Of a stretch of 64,000 bases of DNA, positions 1 to 9,706 are shown one piece after another. This stretch comes from an uncultured Paracoccaceae bacterium (GTDB taxonomy: Bacteria; Pseudomonadota; Alphaproteobacteria; Rhodobacterales; Rhodobacteraceae): the NCBI GenBank assembly GCA_937864535.1, contig CALMJS010000017.1:186001-250000 (forward strand), written 5' to 3'. Under the pieces are notes generated by a model, which searched no databases, was not told where the DNA came from, and saw nothing but the letters and a program-made list of their open reading frames with translations. Made by a program: the position numbers and the translations under genes. Within the stretch, counting starts at the first letter, position 1. Each line of letters begins with the position of its first letter.

Positions 1-2250
1 GGCGGCGCGGCGGTTATATCATTCGCCCTGATTGCCGGGTTGGACAGCATGGGACTGCTGATCCACCACGGCATTGATACCAGCGCAGCGGAATATCACG
101 CGCTGACGGGATCGGGGATCAGACCCGATGCGATATCCGTCTTTACCTATCCAGACCTGCCAACGCAGGCCGTTTCGGTGTTCCCCGACGGCTGGATGGT
201 GGCGATGGACCGCAATATCGCGTTTATCGTCAACCGGATGAACGAACGCGTTCTGGCCGGCCAGTCGATCGAAACGCTGCTGGCGGTGCTGATGTTCGTG
301 ATGATGGGCATCATGCTGGAACGCAGCCGGATTGCTGACGAACTCTTGACCAAGATGGCGCATATCTTCGGGCCGCTGCCCGGTGGTTTGGCGGTATCTA
401 TCGTGGTTGTGGGGGCGTTTCTGGCCGCTTCGACCGGAATCGTCGGCGCGACCGTTGTGACGATGGGGCTGTTGGCGCTGCCGACGATGCTCAAGAACAA
501 ATATTCGCCCGAACTGGCGACGGGGGTGATTGCGGCCTCGGGGACCTTGGGGCAGATCATTCCGCCCTCGATCGTGATCGTGCTGCTGGGCACCTTGGCC
601 GGCGACCTCTATTCCGCAGCGCAGGAAAACCGCGCGCAACTGGCGGGCTGTACCGATGCCTTGACCTATCTGGGGGAACCGGCGGTCGTTTCGGTCGGCA
701 CGCTGTTCCAGTCGGCGATGCTGCCGGGCATTCTGCTGGCGGTTCTCTATGGTCTCTATGCCTTTGGCTATGCCCTGCTGAACCCGTCCAAGGCCCCGGC
801 CGTGATGACCGAAGGTCACGCGGCCTCGGTCTCGAGCAAGGGCGAAAAGCTGACCTGGTTCCTGGGTGTGCCGGTCGGTCTGATCGTGATCATGATCGGT
901 CTGGGTCAGGTCGGCGTTCTGGGTAGCCAGTCGGTGATCGTCGATAGCTACACCGACGCTGGCCAAACGGCGAGCCTGCGCACCAATGTCGGCGAAGAAT
1001 GCAAGACCGCGATGATTGCCCTGCACGGGCAGGAAAAGTGGGACGCGGCCCTAGCCGAACAGGCGGCAATTGACGCCTCGGGCGGCGTGGCAGAGTCCCG
1101 TCAATTGGGCGAAGAAGAGCGCGCCGCGCTGGTCCAGCAGAAAATCGACGAAGCCCCTGCCTTGGGCACCGGGCTGTCGATCCTCGCGCTGATCATCGCG
1201 ATCACGCTGGCCGCAGGTCGGGGCATCAACCCGATGGCCAACCCGCGTCCGTTGGTGATCGGTGCCGTTGGCGTCGCTCTGTTGCTGCTGCTCGATATCC
1301 TGCTGATCACTCCGGTCTCGACACCGGGCACGGTGACGCTGCTGATCGCGATCCCGCTCTACATCAGCTACATCGGGGTCAAGGCTGCGGCTGCGGAACT
1401 GGCCAAGAACGAGATCGTCAAGGTCGTGTTCCCGCCGCTGGTTCTGATCGTGGCCGTGCTGGGGTCGATCCTGGGCGGTGTGACCAACCCGACGCCGGCT
1501 GCGGCGCTGGGGGCAGGTGGCGCCATCCTGCTGGCCGTCGGGCGCAAGCTGGCCGATGCCGGCCGGTCGTCGCCCATCGTGGTCAACACGGCAATTGCCA
1601 TCGTGGTCATGCTGGTTGTCGGCAGCAACTTTGACATGCGGACCGGGCCCGAGATGACGCTGGAGAACAAGATCGCCTTTGGCGTCGCGTTCCTTGCCTT
1701 CCTCTACGCCATGTTCGGCCTGTTCTGGAGCTGTGTCACCCTGTTCAAACTGGGGGTTCTGGGACCGGTGGTGCGCGAAACCACCAAGGTGACCTCGATG
1801 GTCTTCACCATCCTGATCGGGTCGCAGCTTCTGAACCTCGTGCTGATCTCGTTCGGGGGGGAACATTACATTCAGGACTTCCTCGAGTCGTTCTCGAATG
1901 AATGGACGGCCTTCCTGATCGTGATGCTGGTGCTGTTCCTGCTGGGCTTCGTTCTCGATTTCCTCGAGATCATCTACATCGTGATCCCGATTGTCGGGCC
2001 GGTGATTTACGGTGGATCGTTCGATCCCAAGTGGGTCACCATCATGATCGCGGTGAACCTGCAGACCTCGTTCCTGACCCCGCCGTTCGGCTTTGCGCTG
2101 TTCTATCTGCGCGGCGTGGCTCCGGCAGAGGTGACAACAGGGCATATCTATCGCGGCGTGGTTCCCTTTGTCCTGATCCAGGTCTTCGGGCTGGCGCTGT
2201 TGGCGCTGTTCCCGTCGGTGGTGACGATTATTCCGAACCTGCTGAACTGA
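1..2250 (+). CDS. TRAP transporter large permease (DctM family), 5' end beyond window
   Basis: Frame open from base 1; many TM segments; motifs such as GTLGQIIPPSIVIVLLG and NLQTSFLTPPFGFALFYLRG typical of DctM. Confidence 0.9.
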   Translation, partial: GGAAVISFALIAGLDSMGLLIHHGIDTSAAEYHALTGSGIRPDAISVFTYPDLPTQAVSVFPDGWMVAMDRNIAFIVNRMNERVLAGQSIETLLAVLMFVMMGIMLERSRIADELLTKMAHIFGPLPGGLAVSIVVVGAFLAASTGIVGATVVTMGLLALPTMLKNKYSPELATGVIAASGTLGQIIPPSIVIVLLGTLAGDLYSAAQENRAQLAGCTDALTYLGEPAVVSVGTLFQSAMLPGILLAVLYGLYAFGYALLNPSKAPAVMTEGHAASVSSKGEKLTWFLGVPVGLIVIMIGLGQVGVLGSQSVIVDSYTDAGQTASLRTNVGEECKTAMIALHGQEKWDAALAEQAAIDASGGVAESRQLGEEERAALVQQKIDEAPALGTGLSILALIIAITLAAGRGINPMANPRPLVIGAVGVALLLLLDILLITPVSTPGTVTLLIAIPLYISYIGVKAAAAELAKNEIVKVVFPPLVLIVAVLGSILGGVTNPTPAAALGAGGAILLAVGRKLADAGRSSPIVVNTAIAIVVMLVVGSNFDMRTGPEMTLENKIAFGVAFLAFLYAMFGLFWSCVTLFKLGVLGPVVRETTKVTSMVFTILIGSQLLNLVLISFGGEHYIQDFLESFSNEWTAFLIVMLVLFLLGFVLDFLEIIYIVIPIVGPVIYGGSFDPKWVTIMIAVNLQTSFLTPPFGFALFYLRGVAPAEVTTGHIYRGVVPFVLIQVFGLALLALFPSVVTIIPNLLN

Positions 2251-2270
2251 TCGGGTACACATAACGCCAA

Positions 2271-2302
2271 CGGGCCGCTCTGATGAGCGGCCCGTTTCGT
2301 TT
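2271..2302 (+). terminator. Intrinsic terminator after TRAP permease
   Basis: CGGGCCGCTC-TGAT-GAGCGGCCCG followed by TTTCGTTTT. Confidence 0.8.
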
Positions 2303-2333
2303 TGCGGCATCTGATCGGCGGTTACAGTCCCGC

Positions 2334-2357
2334 ACAAAAAAACCGGGCAAAGCCCGG
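2334..2357 (-). terminator. Intrinsic terminator for bpt (minus strand)
   Basis: CCGGGC-AAA-GCCCGG flanked by A-tract on + (U-tract on -). Confidence 0.7.
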
Positions 2358-2382
2358 CCTGTCTATCCTCTGGTCGTGGTGA

Positions 2383-3207
2383 TCAGCGGATGGTGCGCGC
2401 GTCGGGCAGTTTGATCTTGGCGACCTGTTCCGCAATGGGTTCGACCGACAACGGATGTGTCTCGGTTTCATAGTCGGCAGGATCGTAGAGCCGTTTCCAC
2501 TCGCCCTTGTGAAACAGTTCTAGCGCCGAGAAATTCGCCTTATAGCCCATCTTGCGGCTGCCGGGCACCCAATAGCCCAGATAGACGTAAGGTAGCCCCA
2601 TTTCCTTGGCCAGCCGGATATGATCGAGAATGAGATAGGTTCCCAAAGAGTTCTGTGCCAAACTGGGTTCAAAGAACGAATAGACCATGCTCAGCCCGTC
2701 GTCCAAGATATCGGTCAGGCTGACGGCCTGAAGCAGGTTCTCGCCCTTGTCCTTGTGCCAGTATTCGACCAGCCGCGACCGGATCGGCGTCTCTTCGACC
2801 ATGGCGGCAAACTCGAACAGGTCCATATCCGCCATCCCGCCGGTGGCGTGACGGCTATCGAGATACCGTCGAAACAGGTCATACTGGTCGTCCGTGGCCC
2901 AAGGGCTGGTGGGGCGACGGACCAGATGAGCATTGCGCCGGACGGTTCGTTTCTGCCCGCGCGTCGGGATAAAATCGTCAACGACGATGCGGGCCGACAG
3001 GCAGGCGCTGCAATCGACACAGGAGGGCCGATAGAGGACGTTTTGCGACCGACGAAACCCCTGCTTGGACAGAGCATCGTTCAGTTTTTCCGCACCTTCA
3101 CCGGACAGGGCCGTAAACAACTTCCTCTCCATCCTGCCCTCCAGATAAGGGCAAGGCTGCTGTGCCGTCACGTAAAACTGGGGCGCAATGGGAAGAGTGT
3201 GGCGCAT
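2383..3207 (-). CDS. bpt: Aspartate/glutamate leucyltransferase (arginyltransferase family, Bpt)
   Basis: [22 protein letters not shown] and [15 protein letters not shown]; family-typical C-terminal [25 protein letters not shown]. Confidence 0.92.
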   Translation of the reverse strand: MRHTLPIAPQFYVTAQQPCPYLEGRMERKLFTALSGEGAEKLNDALSKQGFRRSQNVLYRPSCVDCSACLSARIVVDDFIPTRGQKRTVRRNAHLVRRPTSPWATDDQYDLFRRYLDSRHATGGMADMDLFEFAAMVEETPIRSRLVEYWHKDKGENLLQAVSLTDILDDGLSMVYSFFEPSLAQNSLGTYLILDHIRLAKEMGLPYVYLGYWVPGSRKMGYKANFSALELFHKGEWKRLYDPADYETETHPLSVEPIAEQVAKIKLPDARTIR

Positions 3208-3275
3208 ACTGTCAATCGGTAACCTGCCGATAGAGTAGCAAGTCTATTTCGCAACGCCAAGTATTCATTGGTCTA

Positions 3276-3725
3276 TTAGAGGCCGCGATTGATCGCCGCA
3301 GTCCCCAAAAGATGGTCGGTCAAGCCCTGTTTGCGGCCAGAAAGCAGCATCATGAGAATGGAAACCAGTTGCAGCGGCGCGACCAGCACCGACAGCGTGT
3401 AACCGCCGGTGTGCATCAGCGCCAGAGCGCTATCAAAAGGCCGACCGTCCAATGTCCGCATTTCGATGCCCATCATCCGCATCCCCCAAGTGGACGAGCC
3501 GCCACTCAGCGTCCACCAGCGATAGACAAAGCCGACAATCGCGAAAAACGCAGGCCAGAAGAAGATTGCGGTAAAGGCGGTAAAGGGTGTGAGGATCAAT
3601 CCCAAAAGGCCGATCAGGAAGCAGTCGATCAGCCATGCGATCCCGCGCTTGAGCGGTACATTCGCATAAAATTCGGGGGACTGGTCCGGATCAGGCAGGC
3701 CGGGGATCAGGGTGTAATGGGGCAT
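3276..3725 (-). CDS. RDD family membrane protein
   Basis: LKRGIAWLIDCFLIGLL ... STWGMRMMGIEMRTLDG RDD-domain features. Confidence 0.8.
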   Translation of the reverse strand: MPHYTLIPGLPDPDQSPEFYANVPLKRGIAWLIDCFLIGLLGLILTPFTAFTAIFFWPAFFAIVGFVYRWWTLSGGSSTWGMRMMGIEMRTLDGRPFDSALALMHTGGYTLSVLVAPLQLVSILMMLLSGRKQGLTDHLLGTAAINRGL

Positions 3726-3791
3726 GGGATCAGGTCTTTGAAAATGGAGCCGTAAAGGAGGCGGCCCGTTGCGGGGCCGCCAGAGGGCGAT

Positions 3792-4223
3792 TTAGACCTC
3801 GGTCGAGGCCGAGCCCTGCGGGCGATTGACGCGTTCGTCCATGAACTGATCGAATTCCGATTTGTCCTTGGCTGCGCGCAACCGTTCGAGGAAGGCTTCG
3901 AATTCGTCCTGCTCGTGTTCCAACCGGCGCAGCGTTTCCTCTTTGTACGAGTCAAAGGCGCTATTGCCGCTGGTTCGATAGGCGCTGCGGCCTGACATCA
4001 TATGCCCGTGGGAACGACGGGCGGCGCATTTGCCACTGAACATGCGTTTACTCCAGATCATATAGGCCAAGAGGGCCAAGCCGACGGGCCAGAAAAAGAC
4101 GAAGCCCAGAACCATAGCGGCGATCCAGGCTCCTTTGCCCTTTTCATCCAGCCACATTTCGGTGCGGGTTAACCAACCGCGGCCAGTATGACCGGGGTGA
4201 TAGGAGGAGGTCGTGTCATTCAT
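3792..4223 (-). CDS. DUF2852 domain-containing protein
   Basis: WIAAMVLGFVFFWPVGLALLAYMIWSKRM TM segment plus C-terminal EETLRRLEHEQDEFEAFLERLRAAKDKSEFDQFMDER. Confidence 0.7.
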   Translation of the reverse strand: MNDTTSSYHPGHTGRGWLTRTEMWLDEKGKGAWIAAMVLGFVFFWPVGLALLAYMIWSKRMFSGKCAARRSHGHMMSGRSAYRTSGNSAFDSYKEETLRRLEHEQDEFEAFLERLRAAKDKSEFDQFMDERVNRPQGSASTEV

Positions 4224-4347
4224 AGCTGTGGTCCTCTTGTGTTTCTGTTTTCCATGTGAAGCCTTTTCACATTACAGCATATCGGGAGGAGCAAGGCCCG
4301 CTACAAGAGGTGATGTTAAAATAATTTACATTCTTGTCGCTAGGTTC

Positions 4348-4818
4348 TCAGACCGTGAAATCGGCAACCGTGGCGCCGGTGATCCGCAGCAAATCCGATG
4401 GGGAAACCGGAAAAATATGGCGCGGGGTTCCGGCGGCGGCCCAAATCTGGTCGAACTCGCGCAGACGCGGATCGAGAAAGGCGCGGATCGGCGACAGATG
4501 TCCAACAGGCGACACGCCGCCGATGGCAAATCCGGTCTGATCCCGGACGATTGCAGCATCCGCTCGACCCAAAGCCTCGCCCGCCGCGGCGCTGGCCTTG
4601 TCCGCGTCGACCTGATTTCCGCCAGCGGTGAGAAACAGGATCGCCCGCCCGGAGGTGAGGCCCACGAAAATGATCGACTTGGCGATTTGATCGAGGTGAC
4701 AGCCCGCAGCCTCGGCGGCCTGTTGTGCGGTCCGGGTTTCTGCCCCCATTTCCAGCGGCTGACAGTCCAGCCCTGCGTCAATAAGGGCTTGGCTCACCCG
4801 TTTTAGGCTCTTGCTCAT
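4348..4818 (-). CDS. YbaK/EbsC family (aminoacyl-tRNA deacylase-like) protein
   Basis: MSKSLKRVSQALIDAGLDCQPLEM...DQIAKSIIFVGLTSGRAILFLTAGGNQVD...GFAIGGVSPVGH; start trimmed to ATG at 4818. Confidence 0.85.
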   Translation of the reverse strand: MSKSLKRVSQALIDAGLDCQPLEMGAETRTAQQAAEAAGCHLDQIAKSIIFVGLTSGRAILFLTAGGNQVDADKASAAAGEALGRADAAIVRDQTGFAIGGVSPVGHLSPIRAFLDPRLREFDQIWAAAGTPRHIFPVSPSDLLRITGATVADFTV

Positions 4819-4895
4819 TCTGGTCTTGATCCGTTTGATGATAAACGTTGAAATGCCGGGAACACGGCTATTGCCGGCTAGGGGTACACATCTAG

Positions 4896-7661
4896 ATGAG
4901 CTTTGAAAGCAGGATTTCGCATGTCCCGCGTCCATTTGACCTGCAGCGCGCTGCCGATGTCATGGCGTTGCTCCCCGAACTGCCACCGAACACCACCGAT
5001 TTGCTGCGTGGGGTTGCCGGCTCCAGCCCTTATCTGGCCGGGCTGATCGTCAGGGAACGCGACTGGCTGCTCGCCGCTCTGGACGATCCGGAGGCGGCGA
5101 CCAAGTCGGTTCTGTCGGCCGCGTCGGTCTTGTCTGCCGAGGAGCTGGCCACCGGATTGCGAGAGGCCAAACGCCGGATCGCGGTTCTCACCGCCATAGC
5201 GGATCTGGGCCGGGTCTGGCCGCTCGAGACCGTGACACGGACCCTGTCACTCCTGGCCGATGTCGCCGTGGACACCTGTCTGAAACGCCTTGTCGGTGCG
5301 GAAATCGCCCGGGGCAAGATACCCGGTCTGACGCAGGACGACGCGCAAACCGCCGCAGGTATGGTCGCCTTGGCCATGGGCAAGGGTGGCGCGTTCGAGC
5401 TGAACTATTCCTCCGACATTGACCTTATCTTGCTGTTTGATGGCGATCGGCTCGACCCGGCCATCGTCGATGACGCCCGTGCCTCCTTTATCAAGGTGAC
5501 CCGCCGGATGACCGGCATTCTCTCGGATGCCACCGATCAGGGCTATGTGTTCCGGACCGATCTGCGGTTGCGCCCCGATGCCTCTGTCACGCCGGTGTGC
5601 CTGTCGATGGCTGCCGCCGAACACTATTATGAATCGGTCGGCCGGACGTGGGAACGGGCCGCCTTTATCAAGGCACGTGCCGCCGCCGGAGATATCGAGG
5701 CAGGCGCGCGTTTCCTGACCACGCTTACCCCCTTTGTCTGGCGCAAGCATCTGGATTTCGCCGCGATCCAGGATGCCCACGATATGCGCCTGCGCATTCG
5801 CGACCACAAACGGCTCAATGGTCCGCTGCGTCTGGATGGCCACAACGTCAAACTGGGCCATGGCGGCATCCGCGAGATCGAATTTTTCACCCAGACCCGC
5901 CAGTTGATTGCCGGGGGCCGCGACCCGTCGCTGCGGGTGTCCGGCACGCGGCAGGGCCTGCGCCGATTGGCCGATGCGGGCTGGGTCGATGAGGCGGATG
6001 CGGCCACGCTCTACGGCCATTACAAATTCCTGCGCGATGTCGAACACCGTCTGCAAATGATTGCCGACCAGCAGACCCATGCGCTGCCCACCAGCGATGA
6101 CGGGTGGGACCGTCTGGCCGCGCTCATGGGGACGACGGTCATTGAACTGCGTAACCACCTCGAAGAGACCTGTCAGGAGGTGCATGCGCTGACCGAAGGG
6201 TTCTTTGCTCCGGGGCAGGTGCGGCAACCGGTCGACGATTTCGGTGCCGAGTTTGAAGAACGCTGGCGCACCTATCCGGCGCTCCGGTCCAGCCGGGCGG
6301 TGGAACTGTTCAAGCGCCTCAAGCCGCAGATTCTGACCCACCTCAAGAGTGCCGCCAAACCGCAAGAGGCCCTGCTGCAATTCGACGGCTTCCTGCGCGG
6401 TTTGCCCGCCGGGGTCCAGCTGTTTTCCCTGTTCGAGGCGAACCCGCAGCTGACCCGGATGATCGTCGACATCTGCGCAACCTCGCCGGCCTTGGCGACC
6501 TATCTGGCCCGCAACTCGGCGGTTCTGGATATGGTGATCGGCGGTAGCTTCTTTTCGCAATGGCCGGGTGTAGAGGCTTTGGTGCAGCACCTGCACACCG
6601 CACTTGCGCTTGCTGGCGATTACGAGGCCCGTCTCAACGCTGCCCGCCGCTGGATGAAGGAATGGCATTTCCGCATCGGTGTCCATCACCTGCGCGGCCT
6701 GATTTCCGCCCGCGATGCCGGGTTCCAGTATGCCGATCTGGCGCAGGCGGTGATCGCTGGCCTCTGGACCGAAGTGGTGGCCGAGTTTTCCCGCAAACAC
6801 GGCGCTCCTCCCGGTCGGGGCGCGGTGGTGTTAGGAATGGGGTCGCTGGGCGCGGCGCGGCTGAACGCCGGTTCGGACCTTGATCTGATCATGATCTATG
6901 ATGCTGACGGGCTGGAAATGTCGCAAGGACCGCGCCCGCTGGCGGCACGTCCCTATTACGCCCGCCTGACGCAGGCGCTGGTGACTGCGGTGACCGCGCC
7001 GATGTCCGATGGCCGCCTTTACGAGGTGGATATGCGCCTGCGCCCCTCGGGCCGCCAGGGTCCGGTCGCGACCTCCCTGTCCGCCTTTCGCGACTACCAG
7101 TTGAACGAGGCCTGGACATGGGAACATCTGGCCTTGACCCGTGCCCGTGCCATCGCCGGCACGCCCGACCTGATGCCCGAGGTCGAAACGATCCGCCAGG
7201 AGATCCTGACCACCAAAGCCAAGGGCCAGAGCGTCCTCGCCGATGTGGCCGACATGCGGCGCAGGATCGCAGAGGCCAAATCGCCCAAGGGACTTTGGGA
7301 TGCCAAGATCGGTCCCGGTCGTCTTCAGGACATTGAACTCTGCGCGCAAACCGCCACGCTGCTGGCAGGGGGGCCGGACACCGACCCTGACAGACAAATC
7401 CATGTCGGTGTCGCCAGTGGGTGGATGAGTGCCGCTGATGGGACATCGCTCCGGTCGGCCAGTGATCTACTCTGGCGCCTGCAGGCCGCCGCACGCCTTC
7501 TGACAGGGGACGAACTCGATCCTCAGACGCTGGGCGAAGGTGGCAAGCAGTTGATTTTGCGCGAAACCGGATTTGATGATCTGGACAGCCTCGCTCAGGC
7601 CCTGCAAGAGGCCGCGCAGCAGGCCGATCAGATCATCTCCCGCCTTTTGGACCTATCATGA
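4896..7661 (+). CDS. glnE: Bifunctional glutamine synthetase adenylyltransferase/adenylyl-removing enzyme
   Basis: 921 aa; duplicated nucleotidyltransferase motifs GGAFELNYSSDIDLI and LGAARLNAGSDLDLIMIYD. Confidence 0.95.
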   Translation: MSFESRISHVPRPFDLQRAADVMALLPELPPNTTDLLRGVAGSSPYLAGLIVRERDWLLAALDDPEAATKSVLSAASVLSAEELATGLREAKRRIAVLTAIADLGRVWPLETVTRTLSLLADVAVDTCLKRLVGAEIARGKIPGLTQDDAQTAAGMVALAMGKGGAFELNYSSDIDLILLFDGDRLDPAIVDDARASFIKVTRRMTGILSDATDQGYVFRTDLRLRPDASVTPVCLSMAAAEHYYESVGRTWERAAFIKARAAAGDIEAGARFLTTLTPFVWRKHLDFAAIQDAHDMRLRIRDHKRLNGPLRLDGHNVKLGHGGIREIEFFTQTRQLIAGGRDPSLRVSGTRQGLRRLADAGWVDEADAATLYGHYKFLRDVEHRLQMIADQQTHALPTSDDGWDRLAALMGTTVIELRNHLEETCQEVHALTEGFFAPGQVRQPVDDFGAEFEERWRTYPALRSSRAVELFKRLKPQILTHLKSAAKPQEALLQFDGFLRGLPAGVQLFSLFEANPQLTRMIVDICATSPALATYLARNSAVLDMVIGGSFFSQWPGVEALVQHLHTALALAGDYEARLNAARRWMKEWHFRIGVHHLRGLISARDAGFQYADLAQAVIAGLWTEVVAEFSRKHGAPPGRGAVVLGMGSLGAARLNAGSDLDLIMIYDADGLEMSQGPRPLAARPYYARLTQALVTAVTAPMSDGRLYEVDMRLRPSGRQGPVATSLSAFRDYQLNEAWTWEHLALTRARAIAGTPDLMPEVETIRQEILTTKAKGQSVLADVADMRRRIAEAKSPKGLWDAKIGPGRLQDIELCAQTATLLAGGPDTDPDRQIHVGVASGWMSAADGTSLRSASDLLWRLQAAARLLTGDELDPQTLGEGGKQLILRETGFDDLDSLAQALQEAAQQADQIISRLLDLS

Positions 7662-7927
7662 CCAAAGATCCACTCGACCCGACTGGTATCATCGCCGAAT
7701 CGTTTCGGATTGACGACATCACCCTCGAAGATTGCCGCAGCATCTTTCTGGACTGGGTGCTCAAAATGCCGGTCGATAGCGATATGTCGACACGGGTTCG
7801 TGCACTTTTGGACCGCCATGGCGATCAGCCCGCGGATCATCCAATGACCAGAACGCTCGAACTCGCCTTGACCACACCCGAAAAAACCGGCCGCCGCGGT
7901 GGCCGGGGCGCGCGTCTCGGTTACTAA
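7658..7927 (+). CDS. Conserved-looking hypothetical protein, 4-bp overlap with glnE
   Basis: ATGA overlap with glnE stop; 89 aa, acidic; no family recognised with certainty. Confidence 0.65.
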   Translation: MTKDPLDPTGIIAESFRIDDITLEDCRSIFLDWVLKMPVDSDMSTRVRALLDRHGDQPADHPMTRTLELALTTPEKTGRRGGRGARLGY

Positions 7928-7966
7928 CTTTGCGATCGGGCTGCGGCCTGCCTGCCTTTGTGCGTC

Positions 7967-8053
7967 AAATATCCCGGGGTGAATGGGCCGCAGGCCCAGA
8001 GGGGCAGAGCCCCTCACACGCCCTCTTGTCCGGGGCAGAGCCCCTTACACGCC
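7967..8053. repeat. Dispersed intergenic palindromic repeat, copy A, with internal direct repeat
   Basis: AAATATCCCGGGG...GGGCCGCAGGCCC...GGGGCAGAGCCCC, then GGGGCAGAGCCCCTYACACGCC repeated at 8001 and 8032. Confidence 0.75.
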
Positions 8054-8072
8054 GGTTGCGCCGCGGCGGACC

Positions 8073-9212
8073 TTAGCGACCTTTCCAGATCCATCCCCCC
8101 CCGAGAATCCGCGAGCTCTCGGGATCGTAGAAGACGCAGGCTTGCCCCGGGCTGACGCCTTCTTCGGGGGTGAGCAGTTCTACCTCGCCCTCTGTTGGGT
8201 TGATCACGCGCAAAATCGCCGGAGCAGGCGGGCGGGTCGAGCGGACTTTGACAGCGATTTCTCGCTCCGGCTGATCCGTGAAACTGCCGTCGCCCAGCCA
8301 ATTGACCTCGCGGATCGGAACGGTCCGCGTGGCCAGCAGGTCTTTCGGACCAACCACGACCTGCCGTTTGTCGACGTCCAGTCGCACCACATAGAGAGGG
8401 TCGGCCAGCCCGCCAATGCCCAAGCCGCGGCGCTGGCCGATGGTGTAGTGGATCACACCGCGGTGCTGGCCCAATACGGTGCCATCGACATCGACAATAT
8501 CGCCCGGCTCTGCCGCGCCCGGGCGCAGTTTTTCAATCACGCTGGCATAATTGCCATTCGGAACAAAACAAATGTCCTGGCTGTCGGGCTTGTCCGCAAC
8601 GGATAGACCGTATTTCGCAGCCAGTGCCCGGGTTTCGGCCTTGGATTTCAGATGGCCCAAAGGAAATCGCAAAAATTCCAACTGTTCCGGCGTCGTCGAA
8701 AACAGGAAATAGCTCTGGTCGCGATTGGCGTCTGCCGCGCAATGCAGTTCCGCGCCATGGTCGCCGACCATGCGCTGGATATAGTGGCCTGTCGCCATGC
8801 AATCGGCGTCCAGATCGCGGGCGGTTTGCAGCAGGTCCTTGAATTTTACCCGTTCGTTACAGCGAATACACGGCACGGGCGTCGCCCCGGCCAGATAGCT
8901 ATCGGCAAATTCCTCGATTACGGCGTCCTTGAAAATATTTTCATAATCAAGGACATAGTGCGGAAATCCCATCTGCTCGGCCACACGGCGGGCATCATGG
9001 ATATCGCGGCCCGCGCAGCAGGCTCCTTTTTTTGCCAGAGCCGCACCGTGATCATAGAGCTGCAATGTCACGCCGACGACATCATAGCCTTCTTCGGCCA
9101 GTTGCGCCGCCACCACTGACGAATCGACGCCGCCGGACATGGCGACAACGACCCGGGTTTGAGCCGGCGGCTTGGCAAAGCCTAGAGAATTCAGCGGGTG
9201 ATCGAGTGACAT
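8073..9212 (-). CDS. mnmA: tRNA-specific 2-thiouridylase
   Basis: [48 protein letters not shown]; start chosen at [10 protein letters not shown]. Confidence 0.95.
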   Translation of the reverse strand: MSLDHPLNSLGFAKPPAQTRVVVAMSGGVDSSVVAAQLAEEGYDVVGVTLQLYDHGAALAKKGACCAGRDIHDARRVAEQMGFPHYVLDYENIFKDAVIEEFADSYLAGATPVPCIRCNERVKFKDLLQTARDLDADCMATGHYIQRMVGDHGAELHCAADANRDQSYFLFSTTPEQLEFLRFPLGHLKSKAETRALAAKYGLSVADKPDSQDICFVPNGNYASVIEKLRPGAAEPGDIVDVDGTVLGQHRGVIHYTIGQRRGLGIGGLADPLYVVRLDVDKRQVVVGPKDLLATRTVPIREVNWLGDGSFTDQPEREIAVKVRSTRPPAPAILRVINPTEGEVELLTPEEGVSPGQACVFYDPESSRILGGGWIWKGR

Positions 9213-9339
9213 GACGGCCTCCGAGCTCGGGAAGTCCAAGGGAATATAGGAAAATGCTAAACACTCTCAAGCCCCGGTTTCACCGCTCTTTAAGTGTCTG
9301 GCGCACAGGTTCGGCTGCGAAAAGAGAGATGAGGCTCGA

Positions 9340-9618
9340 ATGTATCTTAAAAAAATCGAAGGACCGCGATCCGTCACCTTGCCGGATGGCACAAAAATGA
9401 CCCGTGGCGATCTCCCGCCGGCGGGGACCCGCCGCTGGGTTGCCTCGCGCAAGGCGGCTGTGGTCAAGGCTGTTGCGGCGGGTTTGATCAGCAAGGCCGA
9501 GGCGATCGAGGATTACGAACTGTCCGAGGAAGAGTTTGATGCCTGGCAACTGGCGGTGTGCCGACACGGCGTGAACGGATTGCGAGCAACGGCTCTACAA
9601 AAATATAGACAACCATAG
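9340..9618 (+). CDS. sciP: DUF1153 / SciP-type CtrA inhibitor
   Basis: MYLKKIEGPRSVTLPDGTKMTRGDLPPAGTRRWVASRKAAVVKAVAAGLIS ... DAWQLAVCRHG, SciP family signature. Confidence 0.88.
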   Translation: MYLKKIEGPRSVTLPDGTKMTRGDLPPAGTRRWVASRKAAVVKAVAAGLISKAEAIEDYELSEEEFDAWQLAVCRHGVNGLRATALQKYRQP

Positions 9619-9645
9619 GTAGAACATGCGCAAATGATCCTGACG

Positions 9646-9661
9646 GTAACGTGTAATTAAC
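9646..9661 (+). promoter_or_regulatory. Putative CtrA-type box upstream of ctrA
   Basis: GTAA-CGTGTAA-TTAAC versus TTAA-N7-TTAAC, one mismatch. Confidence 0.45.
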
Positions 9662-9706
9662 CAGTGCTGTTCTAGAACGGTGTCAGGAGATGAATGGAGA
9701 ACCCGG

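Noticed and set aside
1051-2337. 428-aa minus-strand ORF opposite the TRAP permease, and similar His/Arg/Gln-rich antisense ORFs elsewhere (5247-6800, 12170-14746, 34540-35823)
   Set aside because: High-GC antisense artefacts: composition dominated by R/H/Q/D and no recognisable domain, opposite well-supported genes
2639-2653. A second GTTC-N7-GTTC (GTTCCCAAAGAGTTC)
   Set aside because: Lies deep inside the bpt coding sequence; about two chance matches are expected per 64 kb, so it is treated as background
3748-3784. GGCGGCCC/GGGCCGCC stem after the DUF2852 gene as a terminator
   Set aside because: Good stem but no clear U-tract on the minus strand; not called
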